A stretch of 64,000 bases of DNA from Actinobacillus succinogenes 130Z (GTDB lineage Bacteria > Pseudomonadota > Gammaproteobacteria > Enterobacterales > Pasteurellaceae): positions 1,054,001 through 1,118,000 of the forward strand of contig NC_009655.1 of assembly GCF_000017245.1 (NCBI RefSeq), written 5' to 3'. Shown here piece by piece: positions 18,406 to 27,689 of this stretch. The position numbers and the translations under genes are program-made. The notes under the pieces are model-generated. The model saw nothing but the letters and a program-made list of their open reading frames with translations, ran no database searches and was not told the origin of the DNA. Positions within the stretch are counted from its first letter, which is position 1; the number at the start of each line of letters is the position of its first letter.

Positions 18406-19452
18406 ATGGCAAAACAAAAATTAACCCAAAATCAAAAACGCCGCATCCATTCCAATAATGCCAAAGCGTTGGATCGTCACCGTCGTCAAACCAAGAAGCA
18501 GATTGACTGGCAGGAAGATATGCTGGGCGAAACGCAGGACGGCGTAGTAGTGACGCGCTATTCCATGCATGCGGATGTGGAAAATGCGCAGGGTGAGGTT
18601 TTTCGCTGTAATTTACGTCGCACGTTAGCCGGTGTGGTGGTGGGCGATCTGGTGATTTGGCGCCAAGGGCATGAAAAATTGCAAGGTATCAGCGGTGTAA
18701 TTGAAGCGGTAAAACCCCGTAAAAACGAATTATCCCGTCCGGACTATTATGACGGATTGAAAGTGATGGCATCCAATATCGATCGCATTATTATCGTCTC
18801 GGCGGTATTGCCGGCGCTGTCTTTGAACATTATCGATCGCTATCTGGTTATCTGCGAAACGGCGAATATTCCGCCGGTGATAGTATTGAATAAGATTGAT
18901 TTACTGTCCGCCGAAGCCCGTCAAGAAGCGGAGCAGCAGTTAAAAATCTATCGGGATATCGGTTATCGGACTTTAATGATCTCAGCGGAAACCGGCGAAA
19001 ATATGGAAAAACTGACCGCGCTTTTGTCGCAAGGCACTTCTATTTTTGTCGGGCAATCCGGGGTAGGAAAGTCCAGCCTGGTAAATCAAATTATGCCGGA
19101 AGTGAACGCACAAACGGCCGAAATCAGCGAAAATTCAGGCTTGGGACAACATACTACGACCTCATCCCGCTTATATCATTTGCCCCAAGGCGGCGATTTA
19201 ATCGATAGTCCGGGTATTCGCGAATTCGGTTTATGGCATTTGGACGCGGATCAAATTACCAAAGGCTACCGTGAATTTCGACATTTTTTAGGCGCATGTA
19301 AATTCCGGGATTGCAAGCATTTGAACGATCCGCAATGTGCATTGCGGGAAGCGGTAGAACAAGGGAAAATACATCCCGTACGCTTTGATAATTATCACCG
19401 ATTGATTTCAAGTAAAGATGAGGCAAAATCTCAGCGACACTTTACGATGTAA
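18406..19452 (+). CDS. rsgA: Ribosome small-subunit-dependent GTPase A
   Basis: Circularly permuted GTPase that checks late 30S subunit assembly. A basic N-terminus precedes the OB domain (residues 35-110). Then come the G4 motif NKIDLL near 165, G1 GQSGVGKSSLVNQ near 223 and G3 DSPGIREFG near 267, the permuted order that defines the family. The C-terminal zinc-binding region reads CKFRDCKHLNDPQC. The 348-aa length matches E. coli RsgA (350). It is divergent from orn, the E. coli gene pair. Confidence 0.96.
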   Translation: MAKQKLTQNQKRRIHSNNAKALDRHRRQTKKQIDWQEDMLGETQDGVVVTRYSMHADVENAQGEVFRCNLRRTLAGVVVGDLVIWRQGHEKLQGISGVIEAVKPRKNELSRPDYYDGLKVMASNIDRIIIVSAVLPALSLNIIDRYLVICETANIPPVIVLNKIDLLSAEARQEAEQQLKIYRDIGYRTLMISAETGENMEKLTALLSQGTSIFVGQSGVGKSSLVNQIMPEVNAQTAEISENSGLGQHTTTSSRLYHLPQGGDLIDSPGIREFGLWHLDADQITKGYREFRHFLGACKFRDCKHLNDPQCALREAVEQGKIHPVRFDNYHRLISSKDEAKSQRHFTM

Positions 19453-19723
19453 CCGGAAAAGGGTATAAAATTATCTTATAATATTTAAAATTTTTATTAT
19501 GTTTAGCTTAAAAAATAATCAGACTTAACTCTTTTTTATGCGCTAACTCAAAAATTGTCACGATTAAGCTTGATTATTTAGGCAGAATATTGATACTTAT
19601 TGTTGAAATTAGGTAATTGAAAATCACTAAAATTTTGACCGCACTTCGGGCGGATATATTCATTTAATAAGTCGTTTCAGCTTGTTAAAATTTTCTATTA
19701 AACTTTTATCTCGAGGTAAAATC
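19453..19723 (+). other. Intergenic region upstream of the pts operon
   Basis: The 271-bp AT-rich spacer contains one USS (ACCGCACTT near 19640) and the ptsH ribosome binding site GAGGTAAA. It presumably holds the ptsH promoter, but I could not place a convincing CRP site or -35/-10 pair. Confidence 0.4.
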
Positions 19724-19981
19724 ATGTATTCAAAAGACGTTGAAATTACAGCTGCCGCCGGTTTACACACCCGTCCCGCCGCACAATTCGTAAAGGAAGC
19801 AAAAGCATTCGCATCTGACATTACTGTCACATCAGCAGGTAAAAGTGCAAGCGCAAAAAGCTTATTTAAATTACAAACTTTAGGTCTAACGCAAGGTACC
19901 GTCATTACAATTTCGGCTGAAGGTGAAGACGAACAAACTGCCGTTGATCATTTAGTTGCTTTAATGCCGACTTTAGAATAA
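19724..19981 (+). CDS. ptsH: Phosphocarrier protein HPr
   Basis: General phosphotransferase-system carrier that takes phosphate from enzyme I and passes it to sugar-specific EIIA proteins. The active site AAGLHTRPAAQFV contains His15, and the second signature is SAKSLFKLQTLGL around Ser46. The product is exactly 85 aa. I place the start at 19724 because GAGGTAAA precedes that ATG and MYSKDVEI matches the family; an open frame reaches 14 codons further upstream but lacks a binding site. It heads ptsH-ptsI-crr. Confidence 0.97.
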   Translation: MYSKDVEITAAAGLHTRPAAQFVKEAKAFASDITVTSAGKSASAKSLFKLQTLGLTQGTVITISAEGEDEQTAVDHLVALMPTLE

Positions 19982-20086
19982 TGATTTGATAGCCATAACA
20001 TTGGATTTTCGTTACTTTGTGATGGAAAACCTTGTGTTATGGCTATTATTTTTACACGTATCTTAATTATATTGGAAGGGTAAATT

Positions 20087-21814
20087 ATGATTTCAGGAAT
20101 TCCAGCTTCTCCAGGTATCGTTTTCGGTAAAGCACTTGTACTTAAAGAAGAAAAAATTGTTATCGATCATAGCAAAATCGGCGACGATCAACTGGATGCC
20201 GAAGTAGCGCGTTTCTATGAGGGGCGCGCTGCGGCAGTGGAACAGTTAAGTTCTATCCGCGATCGTGCATTGAAATCGCTCGGTGAAGATAAAGCGGCGA
20301 TTTTTGAAGGTCATTTAATGATCTTGGAAGATGAAGAATTGGAAGAAGAAATCATTGATTACCTTCGTTCGCACAAAGTTAATGCGGCGGCGGCGGCGAG
20401 TAAAATTATCGATCAGCAAGTCGCTATGTTGTCGGAAATTGATGACGAATATTTAAAAGAGCGTGCGGGTGATATTCGGGATATCGGTAATCGACTGCTT
20501 AAAAATATTTTAGGAATGTATATTGTGGATTTGGGCGAAATTAATGAAGAAGCTATTTTGGTAGCTTACGATTTAACCCCCTCCGAAACGGCACAATTAA
20601 ATTTAGATAAAGTATTAGGGTTTATTACCGATATCGGCGGTCGCACCTCTCATACGTCGATTATGGCGCGCTCCTTGGAGTTACCGGCGATTGTAGGTAC
20701 CAATAATGTAACGGAAAAAGTCAACACCGGCGATTTCCTGATTCTGGATGCGGTAAACAATGCGGTTTATGTGAATCCGTCTCAAGAACAAATCGATAGC
20801 TTAAAAGCGCAGCAGGCACAGCTTGCGGCGGAAAAAGCGGAATTGGCAAAATTAAAAGATTTGCCGGCATTAACATTGGATGGTCATCAGGTTGATGTGG
20901 TTGCAAACATCGGAACGATTCGTGATTGCGAAGGGGCGGATCGTAACGGTGCGGAAGGTGTCGGTTTATACCGTACCGAATTCCTGTTTATGGATCGCGA
21001 CAGCCTGCCTTCGGAAGAAGAGCAGTTTACCGCTTATAAAGAAGTGGTGGAAGCCATGAACGGTCGTTTGGTGGTATTACGCACGATGGATATCGGCGGC
21101 GATAAAGAATTACCGTATTTGAATCTACCGAAAGAGATGAATCCGTTCTTAGGTTGGCGTGCCGTGCGTATTGCCTTGGATCGCCGTGAGATTTTGCATG
21201 CGCAATTACGTGCCGTACTGCGTGCTTCAGCATTCGGTAAATTCGCGGTGATGTTCCCGATGATTATTTCTGTTGAGGAAATTCGTGAGTTAAAAGCCGT
21301 GATCGAAGTGCTGAAACAAGAGCTTCGCAATGAGGGTAAAGCATTCGATGAAAGTATCCAAATCGGTGTAATGGTTGAAACGCCATCTGCGGCGGTGAAT
21401 GCTAAATTCTTAGCTAAAGAAGTGGATTTCTTCAGTATCGGTACAAACGATTTAACCCAATATACCTTAGCGGTAGACCGGGGTAATGAATTAATTTCTC
21501 ATTTATATAACCCTATGTCTCCGTCAGTATTAAGCCTGATCAAACAGGTAATCGACGCTTCTCATGCCGAAGGTAAATGGACCGGTATGTGCGGTGAATT
21601 AGCCGGTGACGAACGTGCGACTTTATTGTTGTTAGGTATGGGCTTGGATGAATTCAGTATGAGTGCGATTTCCGTTCCCCGGATTAAAAAATTAATCCGT
21701 AATGTAAACTTTGCCGATGCGCAAATTTTAGCTGAAAAAGCGTTACAGGTTCCGACTGCGGCTGAAATTGAAAAATTAGTCGATGATTTCTTGAAAGAAA
21801 AAGCATTAAACTAG
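20087..21814 (+). CDS. ptsI: Phosphoenolpyruvate-protein phosphotransferase (enzyme I)
   Basis: Transfers phosphate from PEP to HPr. The N-terminal HPr-binding and phosphohistidine domains contain GGRTSHTSIMARSLE with the active-site His near residue 189. The C-terminal PEP-binding TIM barrel shows GVGLYRTEFLFMDR near 290, DIGGDKELPYL near 334 and the signature FSIGTNDLTQY near 447, with the active-site Cys in GMCGELAGD near 502. The 575-aa length is standard. It follows ptsH by 105 bp and precedes crr by 63 bp. Confidence 0.97.
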   Translation: MISGIPASPGIVFGKALVLKEEKIVIDHSKIGDDQLDAEVARFYEGRAAAVEQLSSIRDRALKSLGEDKAAIFEGHLMILEDEELEEEIIDYLRSHKVNAAAAASKIIDQQVAMLSEIDDEYLKERAGDIRDIGNRLLKNILGMYIVDLGEINEEAILVAYDLTPSETAQLNLDKVLGFITDIGGRTSHTSIMARSLELPAIVGTNNVTEKVNTGDFLILDAVNNAVYVNPSQEQIDSLKAQQAQLAAEKAELAKLKDLPALTLDGHQVDVVANIGTIRDCEGADRNGAEGVGLYRTEFLFMDRDSLPSEEEQFTAYKEVVEAMNGRLVVLRTMDIGGDKELPYLNLPKEMNPFLGWRAVRIALDRREILHAQLRAVLRASAFGKFAVMFPMIISVEEIRELKAVIEVLKQELRNEGKAFDESIQIGVMVETPSAAVNAKFLAKEVDFFSIGTNDLTQYTLAVDRGNELISHLYNPMSPSVLSLIKQVIDASHAEGKWTGMCGELAGDERATLLLLGMGLDEFSMSAISVPRIKKLIRNVNFADAQILAEKALQVPTAAEIEKLVDDFLKEKALN

Positions 21815-21877
21815 ATACAAACTGAAATTTTTGCGCTAAAATATTGCGGAGATTTCAATCATTATGGAGAGTTTATA

Positions 21878-22378
21878 ATGGGTTTTTTTGCTAAATTATT
21901 TGGCTCAAAAGAAAGTCAGGCAGTGGAAGTGAAAGTATATGCACCATTATCAGGTGAAATCGTGAGCATTGAAGATGTTCCTGATGTTGTATTTTCAGAA
22001 AAAATTGTGGGTGACGGTGTTGCGATTAACCCGACCGGTAATGAAATTGTCGCACCGGTAGACGGCGTTATCGGTAAAATTTTCGAAACTAATCATGCAT
22101 TTTCTATGGAATCTACCGAAGGTGTAGAATTATTCGTACACTTCGGTATCGATACTGTTGAACTGAAGGGCGAAGGCTTTACCCGTGTAGCTCAAGAAGG
22201 TCAAACGGTCAAACGCGGTGATGTCGTATTGAAATTCGATTTGGATTTATTAAAATCAAAAGCGAAATCAGTATTAACGCCGATTGTGATTTCCAATATG
22301 GATGAAATCAGCCATATCGAAAAACGCGTGGGGTCCGTGATTGCCGGTGAAACGGAAGTTTTATCACTCAAAAAATAA
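21878..22378 (+). CDS. crr: Glucose-specific EIIA component (EIIA-Glc)
   Basis: Soluble phosphocarrier that also regulates adenylate cyclase and non-PTS permeases. The PTS EIIA type 1 domain shows DGVAINPTGNEIVAPVDG near residue 48, FETNHAFSM and the active-site strand ELFVHFGIDTVELKGEGF with the phosphorylated His near 89. The 166-aa length is close to E. coli (169). ATTATGGAGAGTTTATA precedes the ATG. It closes the pts operon and is followed by a hairpin terminator. Confidence 0.96.
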   Translation: MGFFAKLFGSKESQAVEVKVYAPLSGEIVSIEDVPDVVFSEKIVGDGVAINPTGNEIVAPVDGVIGKIFETNHAFSMESTEGVELFVHFGIDTVELKGEGFTRVAQEGQTVKRGDVVLKFDLDLLKSKAKSVLTPIVISNMDEISHIEKRVGSVIAGETEVLSLKK

Positions 22379-22406
22379 TCATTTTTTAATGATTAACTTT
22401 GTTGAA

Positions 22407-22436
22407 AAGTTCGCTTAGTTTGCTTAAGCGGACTTT
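22407..22436 (+). terminator. Terminator after crr
   Basis: AGTTCGCTTAG and CTTAAGCGGACT form an imperfect stem followed by TTTTT, 30 bases past the crr stop. Confidence 0.7.
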
Positions 22437-22499
22437 TTGTTTGATGACGTATCGTTTACCAGAATGAACGATACCTGAATAGATATAAATGGAAAAATT

Positions 22500-22829
22500 A
22501 TGTTTGGGAAAGGCGGATTAGGCGGCTTGATGAAACAAGCCCAACAGATGCAAGAACGTATGCAGAAAATGCAAGATGAGATTGCTCAACTTGAAGTGAC
22601 GGGAGAATCCGGCGCCGGACTGGTTAAAATAACTTTAAACGGTGCGCATAACTGTCGTCGTATCGAGATTGATCCTTCTTTAATGGAAGAAGATAAAGAA
22701 ATGCTGGAAGACTTAATTGCCGCCGCATTTAATGACGCCGTACGCCGTGCGGAAGAAATGCAGAAAGAAAAAATGGCTTCGGTGACTGCGGGTATGTCAT
22801 TACCGCCGGGATTCAAGATGCCGTTTTAA
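22500..22829 (+). CDS. ybaB: YbaB/EbfC-family nucleoid-associated protein
   Basis: 109-aa DNA-binding protein of the YbaB/EbfC family. The N-terminal Gly-rich FGKGGLGGLMKQAQQMQERM leads into the tweezer-like dimer fold, with typical GAGLVKITLNGAH and DNDAVRR-like helix FNDAVRRAEEMQKEKM. The C-terminus GMSLPPGFKMPF is the family tail. It precedes recR, as in many bacteria, though here a USS hairpin lies between them. The ATG at 22500 has only a weak upstream binding site. Confidence 0.93.
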   Translation: MFGKGGLGGLMKQAQQMQERMQKMQDEIAQLEVTGESGAGLVKITLNGAHNCRRIEIDPSLMEEDKEMLEDLIAAAFNDAVRRAEEMQKEKMASVTAGMSLPPGFKMPF

Positions 22830-22900
22830 TTTGTCGTCTCCTTGCTTGATTTTGCGGGGAAGTATTATCGAATCGATATACAAAACGTTGCGTTTTGTGG

Positions 22901-22930
22901 CCGCACTTTATGGTCATATCAAAAGTGCGG
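22901..22930 (+). terminator. USS inverted-repeat terminator between ybaB and recR
   Basis: CCGCACTTT and AAAGTGCGG flank a 12-base loop and are followed by TTTATTTTTT. It lies immediately before the recR binding site, so it may reduce read-through into recR. Confidence 0.6.
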
Positions 22931-22961
22931 TTTATTTTTTCACCATTTTTTAGGAAATTTT

Positions 22962-23564
22962 ATGCAAAGTAGTCCGCTGTTGGAAAATCTTGTGGAGCAT
23001 TTGCGTTGTCTGCCCGGCGTCGGGCCGAAATCCGCCCAGCGTATGGCATATCATTTATTACAGCGTGATCGCAGCGGCGGCATGAATTTAGCCCGTGCGT
23101 TAACGGATGCCATGTCGAAAATCGGTCATTGCAGCCAATGCCGTACCTTTACGGAACAGGAAACCTGCGCTATTTGTGATAATCCTCGCCGTCAGCACTC
23201 AGGTTTATTATGTGTGGTAGAGATGCCGGCGGACATTCAGGCGATCGAACAGACCGGTCAGTTTTCCGGTCGGTATTTTGTGTTAATGGGGCATTTATCC
23301 CCTTTAGACGGTATCGGTCCGCGCGAAATCGGTTTGGATTTGTTACAGCAACGATTGCAAAACGAGCATTTTCACGAAGTGATTTTAGCCACCAATCCGA
23401 CTATTGAAGGCGATGCCACGGCGAATTATATTGCCGAAATGTGTATGCAGCGCAATATCAAAGTGAGTCGGATCGCGCACGGTATTCCGGTCGGCGGGGA
23501 ACTGGAAACGGTGGACGGCACAACCTTGACGCATTCGTTTTTGGGACGCCGTGAATTAGGATAA
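22962..23564 (+). CDS. recR: Recombination mediator RecR
   Basis: Acts with RecF and RecO to load RecA on gapped DNA. The N-terminal helix-hairpin-helix LRCLPGVGPKSAQRMAYHLL is followed by a C4 zinc finger CSQCRTFTEQETCAIC near residue 57, a Toprim domain (LCVVEMPADIQAIEQ, then TNPTIEGDATANYI) and a Walker-B-like C-terminus. The open frame extends 40 codons further upstream, but that part is the USS hairpin region; MQSSPLLENL is preceded by AGGAAATTTT and gives 200 aa, matching E. coli (201). Confidence 0.96.
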   Translation: MQSSPLLENLVEHLRCLPGVGPKSAQRMAYHLLQRDRSGGMNLARALTDAMSKIGHCSQCRTFTEQETCAICDNPRRQHSGLLCVVEMPADIQAIEQTGQFSGRYFVLMGHLSPLDGIGPREIGLDLLQQRLQNEHFHEVILATNPTIEGDATANYIAEMCMQRNIKVSRIAHGIPVGGELETVDGTTLTHSFLGRRELG

Positions 23565-23567
23565 ATC

Positions 23568-24125
23568 ATGTCAGAAACTGTTAACAATTTTTCATTAATC
23601 AGCCGGTTATTCGGGAATTTATTTTATCGTTCGCCGTCAGATCCGGTACTTAACGGTGTTTTTACTTGGTTACAGCAAAAAGGTCTGGAACAGGTTTGGC
23701 CGTTGGATACGGATAAAGATAGCCTCAGGGCTGTGGAGAGCCTGCAGATGGCGATAGAGCCCGCCGTGTTGGATACGGAATATCAACGATTGTTCGACGC
23801 CGAAAAAAATGCCGTTCCTGTTGAAATTTCGGCCTACAACATTGACGCAGAAGCTTTTACGGCATTTCGCGAAGAACGCAATATGCCTGCGGCGGAAAGT
23901 GCGGATCATTTCGGCTTGGTTTTTTTAACCGCATCTTGGATTGAGGATAATCTTGATTCTGTCGAAGCGCAGAAAACACTGTTCGAACAGTTCTTGCTGC
24001 CCTGCGCCAATCCGTTTTTAGCGAAAGTGGAAGCGGCCGCCGGTTTGCCGTTTTATCGTGCGTTGGCACAGCTTTCCCGTGAAATATTGGCGGCGATGGC
24101 GGATGAGTTGGACGAAGCGGAATAA
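23568..24125 (+). CDS. TorD-family chaperone, YcdY-like
   Basis: 185-aa all-helical protein of the TorD/DmsD redox-enzyme chaperone family. It most resembles E. coli YcdY, shown by LGSLYYR-type FGNLFYRSPSDPVL at the start, DYNALF-like EYQRLFDAE and DHFGLVFLTASWIEDN. In E. coli YcdY is linked to the zinc phosphatase YcdX; no molybdoenzyme or YcdX gene lies nearby here, so the client is unknown. It begins 3 bases after recR and may be co-transcribed. Confidence 0.8.
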   Translation: MSETVNNFSLISRLFGNLFYRSPSDPVLNGVFTWLQQKGLEQVWPLDTDKDSLRAVESLQMAIEPAVLDTEYQRLFDAEKNAVPVEISAYNIDAEAFTAFREERNMPAAESADHFGLVFLTASWIEDNLDSVEAQKTLFEQFLLPCANPFLAKVEAAAGLPFYRALAQLSREILAAMADELDEAE

Positions 24126-24144
24126 AGTCTCGATACATCAAACA

Positions 24145-24171
24145 AAAGGCTTGGAATTATCCGGCCTTTTT
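24145..24171 (+). terminator. Terminator after the ycdY-like gene
   Basis: AAAGGC and GCCTTT flank a loop of about 14 bases and are followed by TTTATTTT. It overlaps the end of the convergent yccS gene. Confidence 0.5.
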
Positions 24172-26297
24172 TATTTTGCGGCTTGCCGCAGTTGCGGAAG
24201 CAGTTGTGAAATCATCCGGATTTGTTGCAACGGCACATTAAAGTGCGGTTGATTTTTGTACCGATTTTGTTTCGTATAACGCTGTAATTTCATTTCTACC
24301 TGACGGTAACGGCGGTTAAATTCATCATCGGATATTCGCTCTGACTTTTCCAGCAACAAAATAACCTGTTTGGCAATGGGATAGAATTCGCTGAGAAAAT
24401 CGCGGTCTTGGTTAATTTCGCGCATTTTCCGACGGAATGCGCCTAAAGCGGAGATATAACCCAATAACGTCGTGTTAATCTGTAAAAAGTCGAAGCCTTT
24501 CTGTAGATATGCTGCGTATTTTTGGGGCTCGGTATTCATTGCCGTTAGTGCGGCGCTTAATGCCATGGCGCTTTCATGGGCGCGACGGCGTGCAATACGG
24601 TATTTCAAATCGTCTCCGCCGTCGAATAATAGCTGTCCGACAATATGCAATAAATACCGCGCATTATTAATAACGGCCTGGTGCCTGACTTTGTCCAGCT
24701 GCAGATATTTCCAATCCGGAAATATACAGGATACGGCAAGCCATGCTAAGGCGGAACCCGCTAAGGTGTCAAGCAGGCGCGGCAAGGTAGCTTGATAAAT
24801 ATCAAAACCCATAATATCAAAGCTGGCAAGCACTTGAATGGTGATGAAAAAAGTCGAGAAACTGTAATTATTGGTACGGAAAAAATAAAACAAGGTACTG
24901 CTGATGACAACCATTGCCAGTTTGGCTTCTAAGGTGGATGTCATATAAGGCAAACAGGAACCGATTAATACACCGAGCAATGTCCCGACGATCCGTTGTT
25001 TTACCCGTATTTTTGTGGCGGAGTAGTTGGGCTGACAGACGAATACGACAGTTAACAAAATCCAGTAACCGCGATCTGCCTGTAAATCCAAAATTTCGAC
25101 CAAACAGCAACAAATACATACGGTAACGGACAGGCGTACGGCATGGCGGAATAATTGGGATTCTACTGTGAAATGGTCGGCAATTCGGCTGAAAATGTTA
25201 CCTAAACCGGAAATATGTTCGGTGTGAATTCGGGCATGTTCGTTTTGTTGTTCGCTGTGTTGAGATTGCGCCAGATTACGTAATTGACAGTCTATATTCT
25301 GCAAATTTTCCAGCAAAGTGCGGATGGTTTGCAGACTGTTTTTTTCTTCCGGAGATTGACAGGTTTTCGCATATAATTCAAAAGATTGGTGCGTACCCGC
25401 AATGGTGCGCTCCAAGCGCGGGCTGTAACGGTAGTCACTGTTGGTTTGTAACGCCGTAGCAATATCTCGGCAGGCCTGCGCTTCAAGTTCTAACAGGCGT
25501 TGCATACGGAAGATTAAATCCGAATTTTTTAGCTTGCCGGCAAGAACTTGATAATCGGAATGACTGGAATAGGCGCGTTCGTGAATATCCTGTGCCGCGA
25601 AATAGTAGCGCAGCATTTTATTGGTATGCGCATGGCGGTGCTGGCTGCGCATACGGTTAAATAACAGATTACGGCAATGATTAAAGGCGGCAATCAGTCG
25701 ACTGTTATTCATTGCCAAAGAAATTTGCTTTTGTGTCAACTGCTCGATATCGTCGGGGTCGAAAAAATCCGATTTGGCAGCTAAATAATCCGCCAGAGCC
25801 AGAAAAGATCTCATCAGGCTGTCCTGCACCGGACGATTAGGAAAAATAAGGTGAATTATCACCGCTACCGCACTATACAGCAATGTACCCGCCAGAATCA
25901 TAAGCGGATTCATATACCAAACCGTCTCCGGCAAATAAGTAAGCGTAGTATAGAGGGATACGACAAGCGTACCGAAAGCTATCGTGCTGTAACGTTGCCC
26001 CACGGCGCCGACCATGGTGAAAATAAAGGTTATCAAGGTCATCATGATGATGAAATAAATACCTTGATTGATAAGAATTTGAGAAAGAAAAGAGGAAACC
26101 GTGAAGGCGAGCAGGGTATAAAAAATATTACGTAACCGTCCGCTGAAGCGATCGTCCAAATCCACTAAGCCGCCGGCGATAACGCCTAGCACTAACGGCA
26201 TACTTTGTTGCGAAATATTCAAGCCCCACACTAATAACGCCGCAATATTTACGGCGATAAACATAGGCAGAGAAGTAATGACTTTGGTATTAAGCAT
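24171..26297 (-). CDS. yccS: YccS-family inner membrane protein
   Basis: 708-aa integral membrane protein of the YccS/YhfK family, related to fusaric-acid-resistance/aromatic-acid efflux proteins; its substrate is not known. Two blocks of membrane segments are visible, about residues 10-155 and 390-525, separated by a soluble helical region rich in Arg and Gln. The family motif of an Fusc-like domain is seen around YWILLTVVFVCQPNYSATK. It overlaps the start region of yccF by 8 bp (yccF stop at 26290), so the two form an operon. Confidence 0.87.
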   Translation of the reverse strand: MLNTKVITSLPMFIAVNIAALLVWGLNISQQSMPLVLGVIAGGLVDLDDRFSGRLRNIFYTLLAFTVSSFLSQILINQGIYFIIMMTLITFIFTMVGAVGQRYSTIAFGTLVVSLYTTLTYLPETVWYMNPLMILAGTLLYSAVAVIIHLIFPNRPVQDSLMRSFLALADYLAAKSDFFDPDDIEQLTQKQISLAMNNSRLIAAFNHCRNLLFNRMRSQHRHAHTNKMLRYYFAAQDIHERAYSSHSDYQVLAGKLKNSDLIFRMQRLLELEAQACRDIATALQTNSDYRYSPRLERTIAGTHQSFELYAKTCQSPEEKNSLQTIRTLLENLQNIDCQLRNLAQSQHSEQQNEHARIHTEHISGLGNIFSRIADHFTVESQLFRHAVRLSVTVCICCCLVEILDLQADRGYWILLTVVFVCQPNYSATKIRVKQRIVGTLLGVLIGSCLPYMTSTLEAKLAMVVISSTLFYFFRTNNYSFSTFFITIQVLASFDIMGFDIYQATLPRLLDTLAGSALAWLAVSCIFPDWKYLQLDKVRHQAVINNARYLLHIVGQLLFDGGDDLKYRIARRRAHESAMALSAALTAMNTEPQKYAAYLQKGFDFLQINTTLLGYISALGAFRRKMREINQDRDFLSEFYPIAKQVILLLEKSERISDDEFNRRYRQVEMKLQRYTKQNRYKNQPHFNVPLQQIRMISQLLPQLRQAAK

Positions 26298-26745
26298 TGC
26301 GTTTTAATTCAAATTCTTTTTCTGCCGCGTATCGGCGAATCAGTCGGGCGGTTTCTTTGGATACCACACGCTGCCCTACGGGGAAGATCGAAATCGGTGC
26401 CAATTTAAAATGAGCCAAACCGGTGGGAATACCGATAATAGACACACACTGGGCAATACCTACCAAAATATGGGCGAGGCACAACCACCAGCCGAAGAGA
26501 ACAAACCAGACGATATTCAGTACGGAACCGAGGGTATTTTGCATCGTACTTTTCGGTTCCAGGTATTTTACATGAATAATATCGTTACCAAAGGGCATGA
26601 GAGACATTTTGGTAATTTCCCAGCAACTTCGCGTATAAGGCAGGGTAATAATCAGCAGAGCACTGAAGGCCGTAGCGATTAACCAACCTAAGGTAACGGC
26701 AAACCCGCCGAGAACAAAATTTAAAATATTGAGAATCAGAGCCAT
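26290..26745 (-). CDS. yccF: YccF-family inner membrane protein
   Basis: 151-aa membrane protein of unknown function, recognised by ILNFVLGGFAVTLGWL, TLPYTRSCWEITKMSL and VLFGWWLCLAHILVGIAQC, all close to E. coli YccF (148 aa). Three or four hydrophobic segments are present. I choose the ATG at 26745 because it aligns with the family start; an in-frame TTG ten codons upstream lies in a USS-containing stretch. It is transcribed with yccS. Confidence 0.88.
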   Translation of the reverse strand: MALILNILNFVLGGFAVTLGWLIATAFSALLIITLPYTRSCWEITKMSLMPFGNDIIHVKYLEPKSTMQNTLGSVLNIVWFVLFGWWLCLAHILVGIAQCVSIIGIPTGLAHFKLAPISIFPVGQRVVSKETARLIRRYAAEKEFELKRNA

Positions 26746-26842
26746 AGTCTTCAATCGGAGGTTAAAAGTCTTCAAAGTGCGGTCAAAAATTACGGAATTT
26801 TTCGAAACCGATGATAAACAAGAACCGTTTTAAACCGCTAAT

Positions 26843-26869
26843 AAAAAAGTGAGCAAGGCTCACTTTTTT
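26843..26869 (-). terminator. Terminator after csgI
   Basis: AAAAAAGTGAGC and GCTCACTTTTTT form a perfect 12-bp stem with a 3-nt loop just past the csgI stop; the flanking A and T runs would allow it to act in both directions. Confidence 0.8.
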
Positions 26870-26882
26870 CGTCAGTTAAAAC

Positions 26883-27545
26883 TTACTTTTGAGTTTTCAC
26901 CCAGTTTAAGAAGCGTTCCTGCGTTTCTTTATCTGCCTGTTGATACCAGTATTGCAGCATTTGTTCTGCGGCGTTTTCACCTTGAACGGTGACTTTGCCT
27001 TTTTTCACTTTACCGTTTTGAACCGTACCCACGGTCGCCGGCATAGACGCAGTCGCAAAACCCGCAACGGAAGCGGTGGCGCCGGATTGGTTGTAGTTAG
27101 ACAGGTTTTCTTCTAAATTCACGCCCGGCAGGAAACCTTCCTGTTTCAGATAATCCTGTTTGCTGGCAATTTCCGCACCGGAAACGGTTTTCACGGTGAT
27201 TTTAGGATTCGCTTTAAAGTTATTGGCTTCACGTTCGTTGGTTAAACGCGGAGCGGAAATCCGAATATCTTCGGTAGAACCCTGGAATGTCACCACAATC
27301 GGATCGCTTTCGAATAAAGTACGATCGGAACCTTCACGGATTAATTCGGATACGCGCACGACTACTTGGTGAGTGTGAGTATCATTGATATTAAACGAAC
27401 GGGTTTCTTTTAATAAAGATCTGTTTGCTTTTTGTCCGTCTACGGCTAAAAAATCAATATTCGATGAACCGGTAACCATGCCTGCGAAGCTGGCGGAACT
27501 CGCGAGTAATGCTGCGGCAGCAACGGCAGCTAAACGAAATTTCAT
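26883..27545 (-). CDS. YccT/CsgI-family periplasmic protein (DUF2057)
   Basis: 220-aa secreted protein with a signal peptide MKFRLAAVAAAALLASSASFA. The mature part resembles E. coli YccT (CsgI, an inhibitor of curli subunit assembly): APRLTNEREANNFKANPK and the C-terminal LQYWYQQADKETQERF match family hallmarks. No curli genes are in this window, so the curli role is not assumed here. AAGGAGTCACT precedes the ATG at 27545; the frame is open nine codons further but without a binding site. Its neighbourhood (yccS, yccF, yccX, tusE, yccA) follows the E. coli order. Confidence 0.82.
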   Translation of the reverse strand: MKFRLAAVAAAALLASSASFAGMVTGSSNIDFLAVDGQKANRSLLKETRSFNINDTHTHQVVVRVSELIREGSDRTLFESDPIVVTFQGSTEDIRISAPRLTNEREANNFKANPKITVKTVSGAEIASKQDYLKQEGFLPGVNLEENLSNYNQSGATASVAGFATASMPATVGTVQNGKVKKGKVTVQGENAAEQMLQYWYQQADKETQERFLNWVKTQK

Positions 27546-27689
27546 AGTGACTCCTTGGGAGAAATAAAACATAAAACCGCACTTTAATGATGAAAGTGTT
27601 AGTTTGTATGCTATGCTAATTTCAACGAAATAGGAATAGTTAGCCGTAAAAAAATCGCAAATTTCTGAAATAAATCAAGGAGTGGCGTG

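Noticed and set aside
19682..19723. 14-codon upstream extension of ptsH
   Set aside because: HPr is 85 residues and starts at 19724, which has GAGGTAAA at the right distance.
22842..22961. 40-codon upstream extension of recR
   Set aside because: The stretch is made of a USS hairpin terminator and has no binding site; RecR starts at 22962 with the family N-terminus.
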